From Mangrovimicrobium sp033283325 (GTDB lineage Bacteria; Pseudomonadota; Gammaproteobacteria; Pseudomonadales; Halieaceae): a stretch of 64,000 nucleotides of DNA. The notes beneath the pieces were generated by a model. That model ran no database searches. It was given only the letters and a program-made list of their open reading frames with translations, and was not told where the DNA came from. The translations under genes were made by a program, and so were the position numbers. Positions 16,845-26,297 of the stretch are shown here, one piece after another. The stretch is from contig JAWMQO010000001.1 in assembly GCA_033283325.1 (NCBI GenBank), positions 434,001-498,000 on the forward strand, in the 5' to 3' direction. How positions within the stretch are numbered: position 1 is the stretch's first letter; every line of letters starts with the position of its first letter.

Positions 16845-18956
16845 ATGGATGGCAGCGATACCGGCAGCAGGAAAAAGCAGCGCGTGTGTATCCTCGGCGC
16901 CGGCCCTGCGGGACTTGCAGCGGCCTATGGCCTGAGTGCAAGCGAGGACTTGCGCGAGCGCTACGACGTGACGATCTACCAGGTGGGTTGGCGGGCCGGG
17001 GGGAAGTGCTCCACCGGTCGCTCGGGTGAGGAGATGGCGCTGCAACAGAATTGCGCTCACTATCTCTTCGGCTGCTACACCAATACTTTCAAGATGATGC
17101 GCGAAGTCTACAGGGAACTTCCCGCAACGGGACGGCATGAATTCGGCAGTTTCGACAAGGTGCTGTTGCCGCGCAATCTTGTCGCGCTCAAGGAACTGTT
17201 CAAGGGCGAGTGGCATACATGGTTCATGGAATTCCCCACCAATGGCGCGGTTCCCGGCGAAGAGCAGCAGGAAACCCTTGATCTGAAATATATCGTGGAA
17301 ATGTTGCTCGAGTGGCTGCTCGAAGGCATTTTTGGCTGGAAATTCATCAGCAAGATCAACAACCTCGAATTCAGCGACAAACAGGAATTGCCACCGGCCT
17401 GGGAACCCCACAGTCATTGGGTAAAGCGTTTACTGCACAAGCTCAGTGGCTGCCTGCTGCGCGGAGTGCTCGGCCTGTCCCGGCACCGGCATGGTCGCGA
17501 CTGGGTGGACTCAGTACTGGTCGTTGCGTTGAAGCTCCTGCGCGGCTTTTTCTGGTTACTGGAGAAAGGCTCGGTGGAGGATCACCTGGGCGCCAGGCGC
17601 CGCTGGTCCATGATCGATTACAACCTCTCGCTGATTATCGGCATGCTCGATGACCAGGTGCTGCAGCCCGGAGGTTACGAGAGTATCGACCATTACGACT
17701 ATCGAGAGTGGTTGGGAAAACACGGTGCGTCGAAGTACGCCACCGATTCGCCTTTCGTCAAGTTGTGGTATGAGAACTCGCTGGCCTATCATGGCGGCGA
17801 CACCGGGTTCCCGGCCATGTCAGCGGGCATTGCCCTGTTGGGCCAATTGTATGCCTCGGGGAACTATCGCGGCAGTGTGGCCTATTCCCTGCAACACGAG
17901 ATTGGCGATTCCTTCATCGCGCCATTGTGCATCGCACTGCGCGGTCGTGGGGTGAAGATCAATTATTTCCACAAGTTCAAACACCTGCAGCCCTCGTCCG
18001 ACGGCAGGCAAATCCAGACGATTACCATAGAGCAGCAGGTCAAGCTGGTGAATGGTGAAGCTGATGGCTACGACCCCTTCGTCCGGGTCAAGGACTGGCC
18101 CTGCTGGCCGAACCAACCCCTGTCGGAGCAGTTCTGCGAGGATGACCGGAAACGCTTCGAGCAGGGGGACTATGACCTGGAGTCATTCTATAGCGACTGG
18201 CACAGCAGTCATCCCGATCTCGAGCTGGAATTCGGCCGCGATTTCGACAAGGTGATTTTCGCCGTACCACATGGCGTGATTCCCTTTTACTGCCCGGAAA
18301 TTTACCAAAGCAACCTCGTCTGGCGCCGGCTGGTGGACGAGAACCCGGCGGTGGAGAGCCAGAGCTACCGGGTCTGGTTCAAGACAGACCTCAGGGAAAT
18401 CGGCTGGCCGTGGCCGCGGCCGATAATGTCAGCCTATCAATTGCCCTATTGCACCTGGGAGGATGACGGCCAGCTCGCCAGCGTAGAAAAATGGCCTCAG
18501 GGTCGTGAGCCCGGGGCCATTGCCTGCGTTTTCGGTCCCCTGCAGGCGCCGGTTTTTGCGCCGGGCCCCGAGGATCACGACTACATCCCGGGGCAACTGG
18601 CGGTGGTGGAGCAGCAGTCTTCCGAGTTCGCCAGCTGCTATGCGTCGGGCATCTGGCCGAAGGTGGGAAGCCCGGAAAACCCGGAGGGTATCGACCCGGA
18701 AAAAGTCCTGATGGCGGTCGAGCGCGCCAACAGCGGGCCACTGGAACGCTATACCATGACCTGGCCCGGCGCTCTGGCGTCGCGCCCGCGGGTGACTGAC
18801 AGCGGCTACGACAACCTGCTGTTCGCTGGCGACTGGACGCGCAATGGCGTTGAAGCGGGCAGTATCGAGGGAGCCACGATGTCAGGCTTCGAGGCTTCAC
18901 GCGCTATCTGTGGCTTTCCAAAGGTAATCTTTGGTGAGAACATCTCTTACCAGTAG
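16845..18956 (+). CDS. FAD-dependent oxidoreductase (amine-oxidase/desaturase-like), copy 2
   Basis: Protein of 703 residues. ATG 16845 has GGGAGAG at 16831-16837; a TTG at 16821 is a less likely start. Motifs are RVCILGAGPAGLAAAYGL (Rossmann), YQVGWRAGGKCSTGR, NCAHYLFGCY and a C-terminal GYDNLLFAGDWTRNGVEAG / EGATMSGFEASRA. These give the same order and length as the divergent copy at 14371-16551, so the two arose by duplication. The stop is 23 bases before the cyclase-ATPase gene, probably one transcript. The reaction is unknown. Confidence 0.82.
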   Translation: MDGSDTGSRKKQRVCILGAGPAGLAAAYGLSASEDLRERYDVTIYQVGWRAGGKCSTGRSGEEMALQQNCAHYLFGCYTNTFKMMREVYRELPATGRHEFGSFDKVLLPRNLVALKELFKGEWHTWFMEFPTNGAVPGEEQQETLDLKYIVEMLLEWLLEGIFGWKFISKINNLEFSDKQELPPAWEPHSHWVKRLLHKLSGCLLRGVLGLSRHRHGRDWVDSVLVVALKLLRGFFWLLEKGSVEDHLGARRRWSMIDYNLSLIIGMLDDQVLQPGGYESIDHYDYREWLGKHGASKYATDSPFVKLWYENSLAYHGGDTGFPAMSAGIALLGQLYASGNYRGSVAYSLQHEIGDSFIAPLCIALRGRGVKINYFHKFKHLQPSSDGRQIQTITIEQQVKLVNGEADGYDPFVRVKDWPCWPNQPLSEQFCEDDRKRFEQGDYDLESFYSDWHSSHPDLELEFGRDFDKVIFAVPHGVIPFYCPEIYQSNLVWRRLVDENPAVESQSYRVWFKTDLREIGWPWPRPIMSAYQLPYCTWEDDGQLASVEKWPQGREPGAIACVFGPLQAPVFAPGPEDHDYIPGQLAVVEQQSSEFASCYASGIWPKVGSPENPEGIDPEKVLMAVERANSGPLERYTMTWPGALASRPRVTDSGYDNLLFAGDWTRNGVEAGSIEGATMSGFEASRAICGFPKVIFGENISYQ

Positions 18957-18979
18957 CGCCCGACGAGACCTGGAACCCG

Positions 18980-21900
18980 ATGGATACGGACAGCTGGCTC
19001 GCTGAACTGGGACTGGAGAAATACGCAGAGACTTTCCGGGACAATCACCTGGACTGGGATTCGCTGCCTTTTCTCGAGGAGGCCGACCTGCGCGAACTGG
19101 GCGTCGACTCCCTCGGCCATCGGAAGAAACTCCTGCGCGCCATCGCTGCCTTGCAAGTTGATGGCCAGGTTGACAGCAGGGCGCCGGGCGACAGCGAACG
19201 CCGGCAGGTCAGTGTCGCCTTCTTCGATCTGGTGGGTTCCACCGAACTCTCGACCCGCATCGATGCCGAAGAAATGGATGCGGTGATCCGCCGCTACCAG
19301 GAAACCGTGACACCCATCGTCGACAAGTACGGCGGCTACGTAGCGCGCTTCTCTGGCGACGGCATTCTCTGTTACTTCGGCTATCCAAACGCAGTGGAGC
19401 ACGAAGCCGAACTGGCGGTTCGTGCGGGGCTGGAGGCTTGCAGACAGGTCTCAAGGGTGGAGTTTCACCCGGGCGTACAGTCCATGGTCAGGGTCGGCAT
19501 TGCCACGGGTGACGTCGTCGTGGGCGGAGTGTTCGACAAGGGTACCCACTACGAGGCGATGGTCACCGGTGAAACGCCCAACCTGGCTGCCCGCCTCCAG
19601 GGCGCAGCACAACCCGGCACGGTCGCGATCTGCGACAGTACCCGCGCATTGGCGGGCGAGCTGTTTTCCTTTGTCGATGCGGGCCAGCGGGAGCTCAAGG
19701 GTTTCGAACGCCCTGTGCAGTGCTGGACAGTAGCGGGGGAAAGCGCTTCCCAGGATCGCTTCAGGGCGAGGTATGCAGCAGGAGCGAGCGACCAACTCAG
19801 TGGTCGGCAGGCGGAACTGGACGCTTTGCACGAGGGCTGGGACAGGGCGAAGGCAGGGAATGGCAGCAGTGTGCTGGTTCTCGGTGAGGCCGGGCTGGGT
19901 AAGTCGCGTCTCCTCAACGCCTTCTGCGCCGGCCTCGATGAAAACGAAGCCCTGCAGGTGCGCCTGTATTGCTCTCCCTATACACGTTCTTCGCCGCTCT
20001 ATCCCATCATCAACTTCCTCAATAATGCGATTGGCATAGACCCGGAGGAAAGCGCAGGATTGCGCGCGGAAAAGCTCATGAGATTCCTCGACGCGAGCTA
20101 CCCGCAGCCCGGCAAGGTCTATCCATTCCTCTGCCGCTTGTTGGGGATCGAAGATACGGAGGTTGAGAGAGCGCTGGCCGGCTTGAGCCCACAGCGCATC
20201 CGCGACGAAACCCTTGCCTGCGGCGTGGCGATGCTGACTCACGGAGCGAACGAGCGGCCGATCCTGATCTTCGTGGAGGATGTGCACTGGTCGGACCCCA
20301 CTACTGCACAGTTTCTCGAGCGCCTGACTTCGGCGATCAGCGATTTACGCAGCATGCTGGTGATGACCTCGCGTCCGGATGGTGCGCCAGAATGGCCGAC
20401 TGCCGATTTGACCCGACTCTGGCTCCAACGCCTGGATGGGGAGCACTTGCTGTCGATCATTCGCAACCATCTGGGTGATCGCCGCCTGCCGGAGGAAATC
20501 CTCAGGCGGGTGCTCGACAGGTCGGACGGTGTTCCCCTGTTCGCCGAGGAGATTTCGCGAAGTCTTGCCGCCCAGTTCGACTCGGGGGAGGACGTCGTTC
20601 TCGCCAGCGGCGACATGGATCAACTATCGGTACCCAATGCCCTGCAGAGCGGTCTCATAATGCGCCTGGATCGGCTCGGCCAGTCCCGCGAGTTTGTTCT
20701 TACCAGTGCCGTCCTCGGACGTGAATTCTCCCTCGACCTGGTGGCTGCGGTGAACGGAATGAGCGTGGAGGAAACCACGCAGGTCATCGAGAAACTGTGT
20801 GATGAGGAAATATTCCAGCGCCTGCCCTCGTACCAGCCGCCGCGCTACAGTTTCCATCACGCGCTCTTGAGGGATGCCGCCTACGGTAACCTGTTGCGCT
20901 CACGCAGGCGCGAAATCCACCTGACCGTGGCCGAGGTGTTGCTCACCCAGTTTCCCCAGTCGGTGGCCAACGAACCGGAGCGCCTGGCCCGGCACTACAC
21001 CAGCGCGGAGCACTTCCCCCAGGCCATCGATTACTGGTTGCGGGCGGGAGCCCGGGCGCTGGCCGCCAGCGCCAACCTGGAAGCCACCCATCACCTCGAG
21101 CGAGGCCTGGAGTTACTCGGGCGGCTGGAGAATCCGGAATTGCAGATCGGCCTGGAGCTGCAGTTGCTGATGACACTGGCCCCGGCCCTGACAGCCCTCA
21201 AGGGATTTGCAGCACCCGAGGTCAGGGAGGTCCTGAACCGGGCCAGGGAACTGTGCGAACTCCTCGGCGCTTCAGAACAGTTGTTTCCGGTGATGCGCGG
21301 ACTGATGAGTTTTTACACCGTACAGGCGGACTACAAGGTGGCGATTGCCATGGGAGAGGAACTCGGCGCAGTCCTCTCCCGGGAGAGCGACCCCGGGCAC
21401 CAGCTCGAACTGGCCTGGGTGCTGGGCTCCGCGCACTTGTTCCGGGGAGAAGTCAGCCGCTCATTGCCCCTCTTCGAACGGTCGATCGAGCTCTACCGCC
21501 CCGAACGGCATCGCTCCCATACCCTGGTTTACGGCCAGGACCCTGGGGTGGCTGCACTTTCCCACTATGCGCTGACCCTCAATTTGCAGGGACGTTACCG
21601 GGATGGTATCGACGTAGAGCGGCGGATACTCGAGGGCCTGGAGGAGCTCAATCACCCCTTTACCCGTGCACAGGCCCTGGCATTCCTGCAAAGCATTTAC
21701 TACATGCGTGGTGAGCTTGAGAGGCTCGAAACCCTTGCCAGCGAAAACGTCGGGTTTTGCGAGGAGCAGGGGTTCCCCGTGTTCATGGGTATGTCCATGG
21801 TTTACAAGGGCTGGTGCCTGGCGATGCGCGGTGATGCCAGCGGCCCGGTCATGACCCGCAGCGGCATCGATCTGTACGAACTGAGCGGGGCGCAGACCAG

Positions 21901-22315
21901 TAAGCACGGATTCCTGGCCGCACTGGTGACCGGGCTCCTGCACAATGGTGATCTCGAGCAGGCGTCGGCGGTACTGCAGAAGGCCAGTGAAGAAGCGGAG
22001 CGCAGCGGTGAAGTGTTGTTCCGGCCGGCACTGAGCCATTCCCGCGCGGAGCTTTTGTTACGCAACGGTGATCCCCTTGCTGTTGAGCCCGGCATTCTGG
22101 AACTGCGTCAGTCCATCAACAAGTCCGAGACTTCGGGATCACGGCACTACGAACTTGTCTGCCGCAGCGCACTGGTTCGCCTGTTGACCTTTGCGGGGGA
22201 AGACCCCGCGACCGAGTTGGGCGAACTCGAGCGCCTTTGCGTCGATATGCGCGACCAGGCGGAGTTCAAATCGGTTCGCGAGGCGCTCGGCACCCTGCAG
22301 GCGGCGGGCCGGTAG
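18980..22315 (+). CDS. SAM - class III nucleotide cyclase - AAA ATPase - TPR protein
   Basis: Signalling protein of 1111 residues. Order: SAM domain (1-58, WLAELGLEKYAETFRDNHLD); class III adenylate/guanylate cyclase domain (about 72-250) with both metal-binding Asp (FFDLVGST D83, FSGDGIL D127) and the transition-state Asn/Arg pair (NLAARL, N201 and R205); ATPase with Walker A GEAGLGKSR (about 299) and Walker B ILIFVEDVHWSD (about 428); and a long helical TPR-like C-terminal half (about 660-1110). Key cyclase residues are intact, so activity is likely. No membrane segment. Such proteins are thought to sense a ligand through the ATPase/TPR part. It follows the FAD oxidoreductase by 23 bases. 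Confidence 0.9.
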   Translation: MDTDSWLAELGLEKYAETFRDNHLDWDSLPFLEEADLRELGVDSLGHRKKLLRAIAALQVDGQVDSRAPGDSERRQVSVAFFDLVGSTELSTRIDAEEMDAVIRRYQETVTPIVDKYGGYVARFSGDGILCYFGYPNAVEHEAELAVRAGLEACRQVSRVEFHPGVQSMVRVGIATGDVVVGGVFDKGTHYEAMVTGETPNLAARLQGAAQPGTVAICDSTRALAGELFSFVDAGQRELKGFERPVQCWTVAGESASQDRFRARYAAGASDQLSGRQAELDALHEGWDRAKAGNGSSVLVLGEAGLGKSRLLNAFCAGLDENEALQVRLYCSPYTRSSPLYPIINFLNNAIGIDPEESAGLRAEKLMRFLDASYPQPGKVYPFLCRLLGIEDTEVERALAGLSPQRIRDETLACGVAMLTHGANERPILIFVEDVHWSDPTTAQFLERLTSAISDLRSMLVMTSRPDGAPEWPTADLTRLWLQRLDGEHLLSIIRNHLGDRRLPEEILRRVLDRSDGVPLFAEEISRSLAAQFDSGEDVVLASGDMDQLSVPNALQSGLIMRLDRLGQSREFVLTSAVLGREFSLDLVAAVNGMSVEETTQVIEKLCDEEIFQRLPSYQPPRYSFHHALLRDAAYGNLLRSRRREIHLTVAEVLLTQFPQSVANEPERLARHYTSAEHFPQAIDYWLRAGARALAASANLEATHHLERGLELLGRLENPELQIGLELQLLMTLAPALTALKGFAAPEVREVLNRARELCELLGASEQLFPVMRGLMSFYTVQADYKVAIAMGEELGAVLSRESDPGHQLELAWVLGSAHLFRGEVSRSLPLFERSIELYRPERHRSHTLVYGQDPGVAALSHYALTLNLQGRYRDGIDVERRILEGLEELNHPFTRAQALAFLQSIYYMRGELERLETLASENVGFCEEQGFPVFMGMSMVYKGWCLAMRGDASGPVMTRSGIDLYELSGAQTSKHGFLAALVTGLLHNGDLEQASAVLQKASEEAERSGEVLFRPALSHSRAELLLRNGDPLAVEPGILELRQSINKSETSGSRHYELVCRSALVRLLTFAGEDPATELGELERLCVDMRDQAEFKSVREALGTLQAAGR

Positions 22316-22349
22316 GCCACTCGTCGGTTTCAGTGGGTGGGCTTGAGGC

Positions 22350-24839
22350 CTAGTGCCAGTAGTAGCCGAACGACGCTACCCAGGTACGTGGATCGCCAGG
22401 ACGGGTCATTACCCGGTTGGCGGCTATCTGGTCGTAATAGGGTTGGCCGTAGAAGTCGTTGGAGTACAACTCGTCACTGCAGTTTGCGCAGCGTACCGAG
22501 GCCCGCCAGCTGCCATCGACGCCGGCCACGCCAATTTCCAGCCCAAGCAGTGCGTATTCGTCGGTCGGATTGATAGCGCCATCCGCGTTGTCGATGGGAC
22601 CCGGATTCTGGGTATGCTTGCCCTTGTAGAACACGTTGCCATTGGCGAACCAGTCGACACCCTGGAAGAGCCGGCCGGTGTAGCTCAACGCCAGGTGCGC
22701 TGCCCAGCGCGGTGCGTGGGGCAATCTGTCGCCCTCAAAACCCGTCACCGGGTTATTGGCCAGCGGATTGGACAGGTCGTCACCAAAGTTTGCCTCCCAC
22801 AGGTTGGTGATGGATACGCTGCCCTGCAGGCTGTCGGTGAAGGCGAATGCCGACTCCAGTTCGACTCCCTCCACTGCCACCTCTTCCGCGTTATAGGTAA
22901 CGAACTGCGGCGGTGTCGGGATCAACTGGTTGATCTGGATATCTTCGAAGTCCGAGTGGAACAGGGCGATGTTGAGCCGGCCCCGCCGGTTCATGAAATC
23001 CGTCTTCAGGCCGGCCTCCCAGGAATCGACGGTTTCCTCCTTGTATTCAAGGGGGTTGTCCGCGGGCTCGAGCACTGACTGATACATCCCCGCTGCGCCG
23101 TGCACCGGGTGGGGTTTGTCGAGGTCGGCCACGGGGCTGCTTTCACTGACCCAGAAGCCGCCGCCCGAAGTGTTGTTCAGGGAGAAGCCGCCGGCCTTGA
23201 ACCCGGTTGTGTAGGACAGGTAGGCCTGGGTGTGATCACCGAAGAAATACTGCAGGCCGAGGTTATAGGTAAGTTCATCGTCTTTGTGCTTGCGCCCCTC
23301 GACATCTGGTCCGGAGGAGGGCAGCGCGACCCAGCCAGGGCCGTTGTACTGGAAAAGGTAATCGCCAAAGCCCTCGTGAGTGCCACCCCCCAGCAGGTTG
23401 TGGCGATCCAGTGTTTTCTCCACTTCGGTATAGCGCAAGCCGGCGAGGACGGCCCAGCGACTACCCAGGCGGTAGCTGATGTGACCATAGGCGGCGAGAA
23501 CTTCCTCCTCCTGCTCGAAGCGGTTATTGGCGATCATCGCCAGGGGATTCACCTGGTCGGGACCCTCGGAGATCTGTACTGGCAAACCGGGGTAGACGAG
23601 CGCGTACATCGTGCGCAGGTCGGAACCGGAATCTATGGAGAGGCGGTGGTCTATGTCTTCCCGCGCGTAGTAGAGGCCCGCGATATAGTCGTAGTTGCCG
23701 CGGCTTCCGCTCAGGTTGAATTCCTGGCTGAAGCTCTCGAAGTCGAAGGTCTGCTGGTAATTGCCCAGTACGTCCACCGGGCCGGAATCGGGGTCCTGGC
23801 CCAACTGGTCGTTCTCGAAACGTGCAATTCCGGTAAGGGAGCGCAGCACCGCATCGCTGGAGAGCTGCCAGCTCACATCGAATACCGTCGCGATGTCCTC
23901 GGTCTTGTCATCGCCCTCCCAGTTGACCACCACCTCGCGGTCTTCGAGGCTTGATTCGTAGTAGGGCCCATCATAGGGTCGCAGGTCGGGCCAGTTCGCG
24001 CGCAGTGCGAGCACGGTGTTGGCAAGGTCATTCTCCACGCCTTCGCGCTTCCAGCGATCACTGTCGCCGTAGCAGCAGCGCTCGTCGGCCTGTGAATAAC
24101 TGGCTATGAGCTTTAGCGCCAGCCTGTCATTGGGCTCCCAGACCAGCTGCCCCTTGATGGCCTGGGTGTCGATATTGCCCTGGTCCAGGCCCGAGACCGG
24201 ATTTTCGTGGAAGCCATCGCGCGTCCTGCTGAATGCGGAGACCCGGGCGGCCACGCCATCAGCGACACGGCCTTCCAAGTAAACCCTGGCCTGCTGGTGC
24301 TGGTAATCCCCGAGTTCCAGCTCCGCGCCAGCACCGAAGGCATCGGAGGGCGGCGTGGACGTCATCAGGATGGCGCCAGCGGAGGTGTTCTTGCCGAACA
24401 GGGTGCCCTGCGGTCCGCGCAATAGCTCCAGCGAGCTGATGTCATTGAAATGCTGCAGGACCATGCCCGGGCGGCTGCGGTAGATACCATCGACGTAAAT
24501 CCCTACAGCGCCTTCGAAACCCGGGTTCACGCCGACGGTGCCGACACCGCGTACCTGGATCGGGCTGTTTGAGATCTTGTTGTTGGACACGTCGATATAG
24601 AAACTGGGTGATACCAGGTTGAGGTTTTCCAACTGGAACAGGGCGGCATTGCGCAGGCTTTCTGCATTCCAGGCGGTAACCGCGATGGGCACCTCCTGCA
24701 GGGAGGCCTCGACGCGTTGCGCGATGACCAGTACTTCCTCCAGCTCCTGGGCTACAAGCCCTGGGCTGCCAATGCCGCAGCAGAGACTCAACAAACTCGC
24801 GGCTACAGTTCCCCGGTACCTGCTGTTTACTAATTGCAT
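22350..24839 (-). CDS. TonB-dependent outer-membrane receptor
   Basis: Outer-membrane, energy-dependent uptake channel of 829 residues. ATG 24839 is preceded by AGGGAG. A signal peptide (AASLLSLCCGIGSPGLVAQ) is followed by a TonB-box-like LEEVLVIAQR, a plug domain (SPIQVRGVGTVGVNPGFEG, VGIYVDGIYRSRPG, LLRGPQGTLFGKNTSAGA) and a beta-barrel ending in ASFGYYWH with a terminal aromatic. The motifs place it with the large family of marine TonB receptors for complex organic substrates. It is the last gene of a minus-strand set with two P450s and a PQQ dehydrogenase, so it may import their hydrophobic substrate. Confidence 0.94.
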   Translation of the reverse strand: MQLVNSRYRGTVAASLLSLCCGIGSPGLVAQELEEVLVIAQRVEASLQEVPIAVTAWNAESLRNAALFQLENLNLVSPSFYIDVSNNKISNSPIQVRGVGTVGVNPGFEGAVGIYVDGIYRSRPGMVLQHFNDISSLELLRGPQGTLFGKNTSAGAILMTSTPPSDAFGAGAELELGDYQHQQARVYLEGRVADGVAARVSAFSRTRDGFHENPVSGLDQGNIDTQAIKGQLVWEPNDRLALKLIASYSQADERCCYGDSDRWKREGVENDLANTVLALRANWPDLRPYDGPYYESSLEDREVVVNWEGDDKTEDIATVFDVSWQLSSDAVLRSLTGIARFENDQLGQDPDSGPVDVLGNYQQTFDFESFSQEFNLSGSRGNYDYIAGLYYAREDIDHRLSIDSGSDLRTMYALVYPGLPVQISEGPDQVNPLAMIANNRFEQEEEVLAAYGHISYRLGSRWAVLAGLRYTEVEKTLDRHNLLGGGTHEGFGDYLFQYNGPGWVALPSSGPDVEGRKHKDDELTYNLGLQYFFGDHTQAYLSYTTGFKAGGFSLNNTSGGGFWVSESSPVADLDKPHPVHGAAGMYQSVLEPADNPLEYKEETVDSWEAGLKTDFMNRRGRLNIALFHSDFEDIQINQLIPTPPQFVTYNAEEVAVEGVELESAFAFTDSLQGSVSITNLWEANFGDDLSNPLANNPVTGFEGDRLPHAPRWAAHLALSYTGRLFQGVDWFANGNVFYKGKHTQNPGPIDNADGAINPTDEYALLGLEIGVAGVDGSWRASVRCANCSDELYSNDFYGQPYYDQIAANRVMTRPGDPRTWVASFGYYWH

Positions 24840-24947
24840 ATCCACTCCCTGGGAATCTTCCAATTGCCCGCTGGGGGCTGTTGTTGGAGCCTGCGCTGCG
24901 CTGATCCCGGTACCTGGGACTCAGTATGCATTGTAGTAGCCAACACA

Positions 24948-26186
24948 CTATGTGGCATGAACCGGCTCCGTGCCCGTGCCCGTGGCCAGCCAGCAATAGT
25001 CCATGCCGCGAAAGGAAGGTGTCGGTGAAAAACGCCAGCCGCGCCGGGCCAGGCTGAGCCGGGGAAACTGCTGTACCAGGCGGAGGATGGCCTCCTGGGC
25101 CTCGATGCGTGCGAGCCAGGCACCCAGGCAGAGGTGGCGCCCTCCGCCGAAGGACTGGTGCGCGTTATCCTGCCGGGTGATATCGAAACGGTCCGGTTCC
25201 GGGAATGCCGTCGGGTCGCGATTGGCCGCGGCCAGGGACAGGGTCAGCGCCTCTCCCTTGCCGATGGGACAACCCCGGATGGTAACAGCCCCGGGGGTAA
25301 TACGGCCGATCGATGTCACCGGTGTGTCGTAGCGGAGGATTTCCTCTACCGCCTGCACGATCAATCCGGGCTGCTCCCGCAAGAGTACCAGTTGATCGGG
25401 GTGTTGCAGGAGAGCCCGCACGCCATTGCCGATCAGGTCGCTGGTAGTGACGTTCCCGGCGATCAGCAGTAACTCACACTGGTTGATAATTTCCATGTCG
25501 CTGAGCGCCTCGCCTTCGAATCGCGCTGCCAGCATGCGCGATACCAGGTCCTGGCCGGGCTGGCGACGCCGGTACGCGATGTGCTCGGCAAAGTAGCCTT
25601 GCAGTGCCTCGGTTGCGGCCTGCCCACTGGCTCGGAGCTCTTCCGGAGGGGCGATGGCGAATTCCGCCTCGATACAGGTGTCGGACCAGCGCTTGAACTG
25701 CTGGTGAAGGTCTGCGGGAATACCGATCATCTCCGCGATAATCACCGTCGGGATGGGACCGGCGTAGTCTGCCATCAGGTCGAACTCCGGCCCGCCGAGT
25801 TGCGCCAGATGATCCTCGATGACCTCGATAATCCGTGGCCGCCAGGCCTCTACCGCCCGGGGTGTGAAAATGTTGTTCACCAGCCCTCTCAGCCGGCGGT
25901 GCTCCGGCTCGTCCAGCAGCAACATGCTTACCTGGCTGTCGTCATCGCGCAGCAGCAGGCGCGCGAAGCTGCCCTCACGGGACTTGCGAGGATCGGTAAA
26001 ATAGTCTGGATCGCGCAGCAGGCGGCGCACATCGTCGTAGCGGGTCAGTTTGTAGCGGGCGAGGAGGACGTCCTGGTGTAGCGGTTCCTCGTCCCGTAGA
26101 CGCTTGAGGACAGGGTAGGGGTCTTCCCTGAAACTCTCGTCCAGCGCGGTCAGCGCCAGACCGCTGGGTAGCTCATTCGAATCCAT
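24948..26186 (-). CDS. Cytochrome P450 (soluble, bacterial)
   Basis: Haem monooxygenase of 412 residues, normal for bacterial class I P450s. I-helix LLLIAGNVTTSDLIGNG (oxygen-activation AG..T), EEILRYDTPV (ExxR) and the haem-ligand loop FGGGRHLCLGAWLAR with the axial Cys near residue 351. No ferredoxin or ferredoxin reductase is nearby, so redox partners must come from elsewhere. It lies 108 bases upstream of the TonB receptor in the direction of transcription. Substrate unknown. Confidence 0.94.
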   Translation of the reverse strand: MDSNELPSGLALTALDESFREDPYPVLKRLRDEEPLHQDVLLARYKLTRYDDVRRLLRDPDYFTDPRKSREGSFARLLLRDDDSQVSMLLLDEPEHRRLRGLVNNIFTPRAVEAWRPRIIEVIEDHLAQLGGPEFDLMADYAGPIPTVIIAEMIGIPADLHQQFKRWSDTCIEAEFAIAPPEELRASGQAATEALQGYFAEHIAYRRRQPGQDLVSRMLAARFEGEALSDMEIINQCELLLIAGNVTTSDLIGNGVRALLQHPDQLVLLREQPGLIVQAVEEILRYDTPVTSIGRITPGAVTIRGCPIGKGEALTLSLAAANRDPTAFPEPDRFDITRQDNAHQSFGGGRHLCLGAWLARIEAQEAILRLVQQFPRLSLARRGWRFSPTPSFRGMDYCWLATGTGTEPVHAT

Positions 26187-26297
26187 GAATATAGCCTCAG
26201 CCCCGGCCCCCGGTCGGATACCACTGCCCTGCGGCCGCTGCTCAAATCATCCTGATCGAGAGGGTTGGGACAAGCCTAGGTGGAAGGGTGTGTGCTG

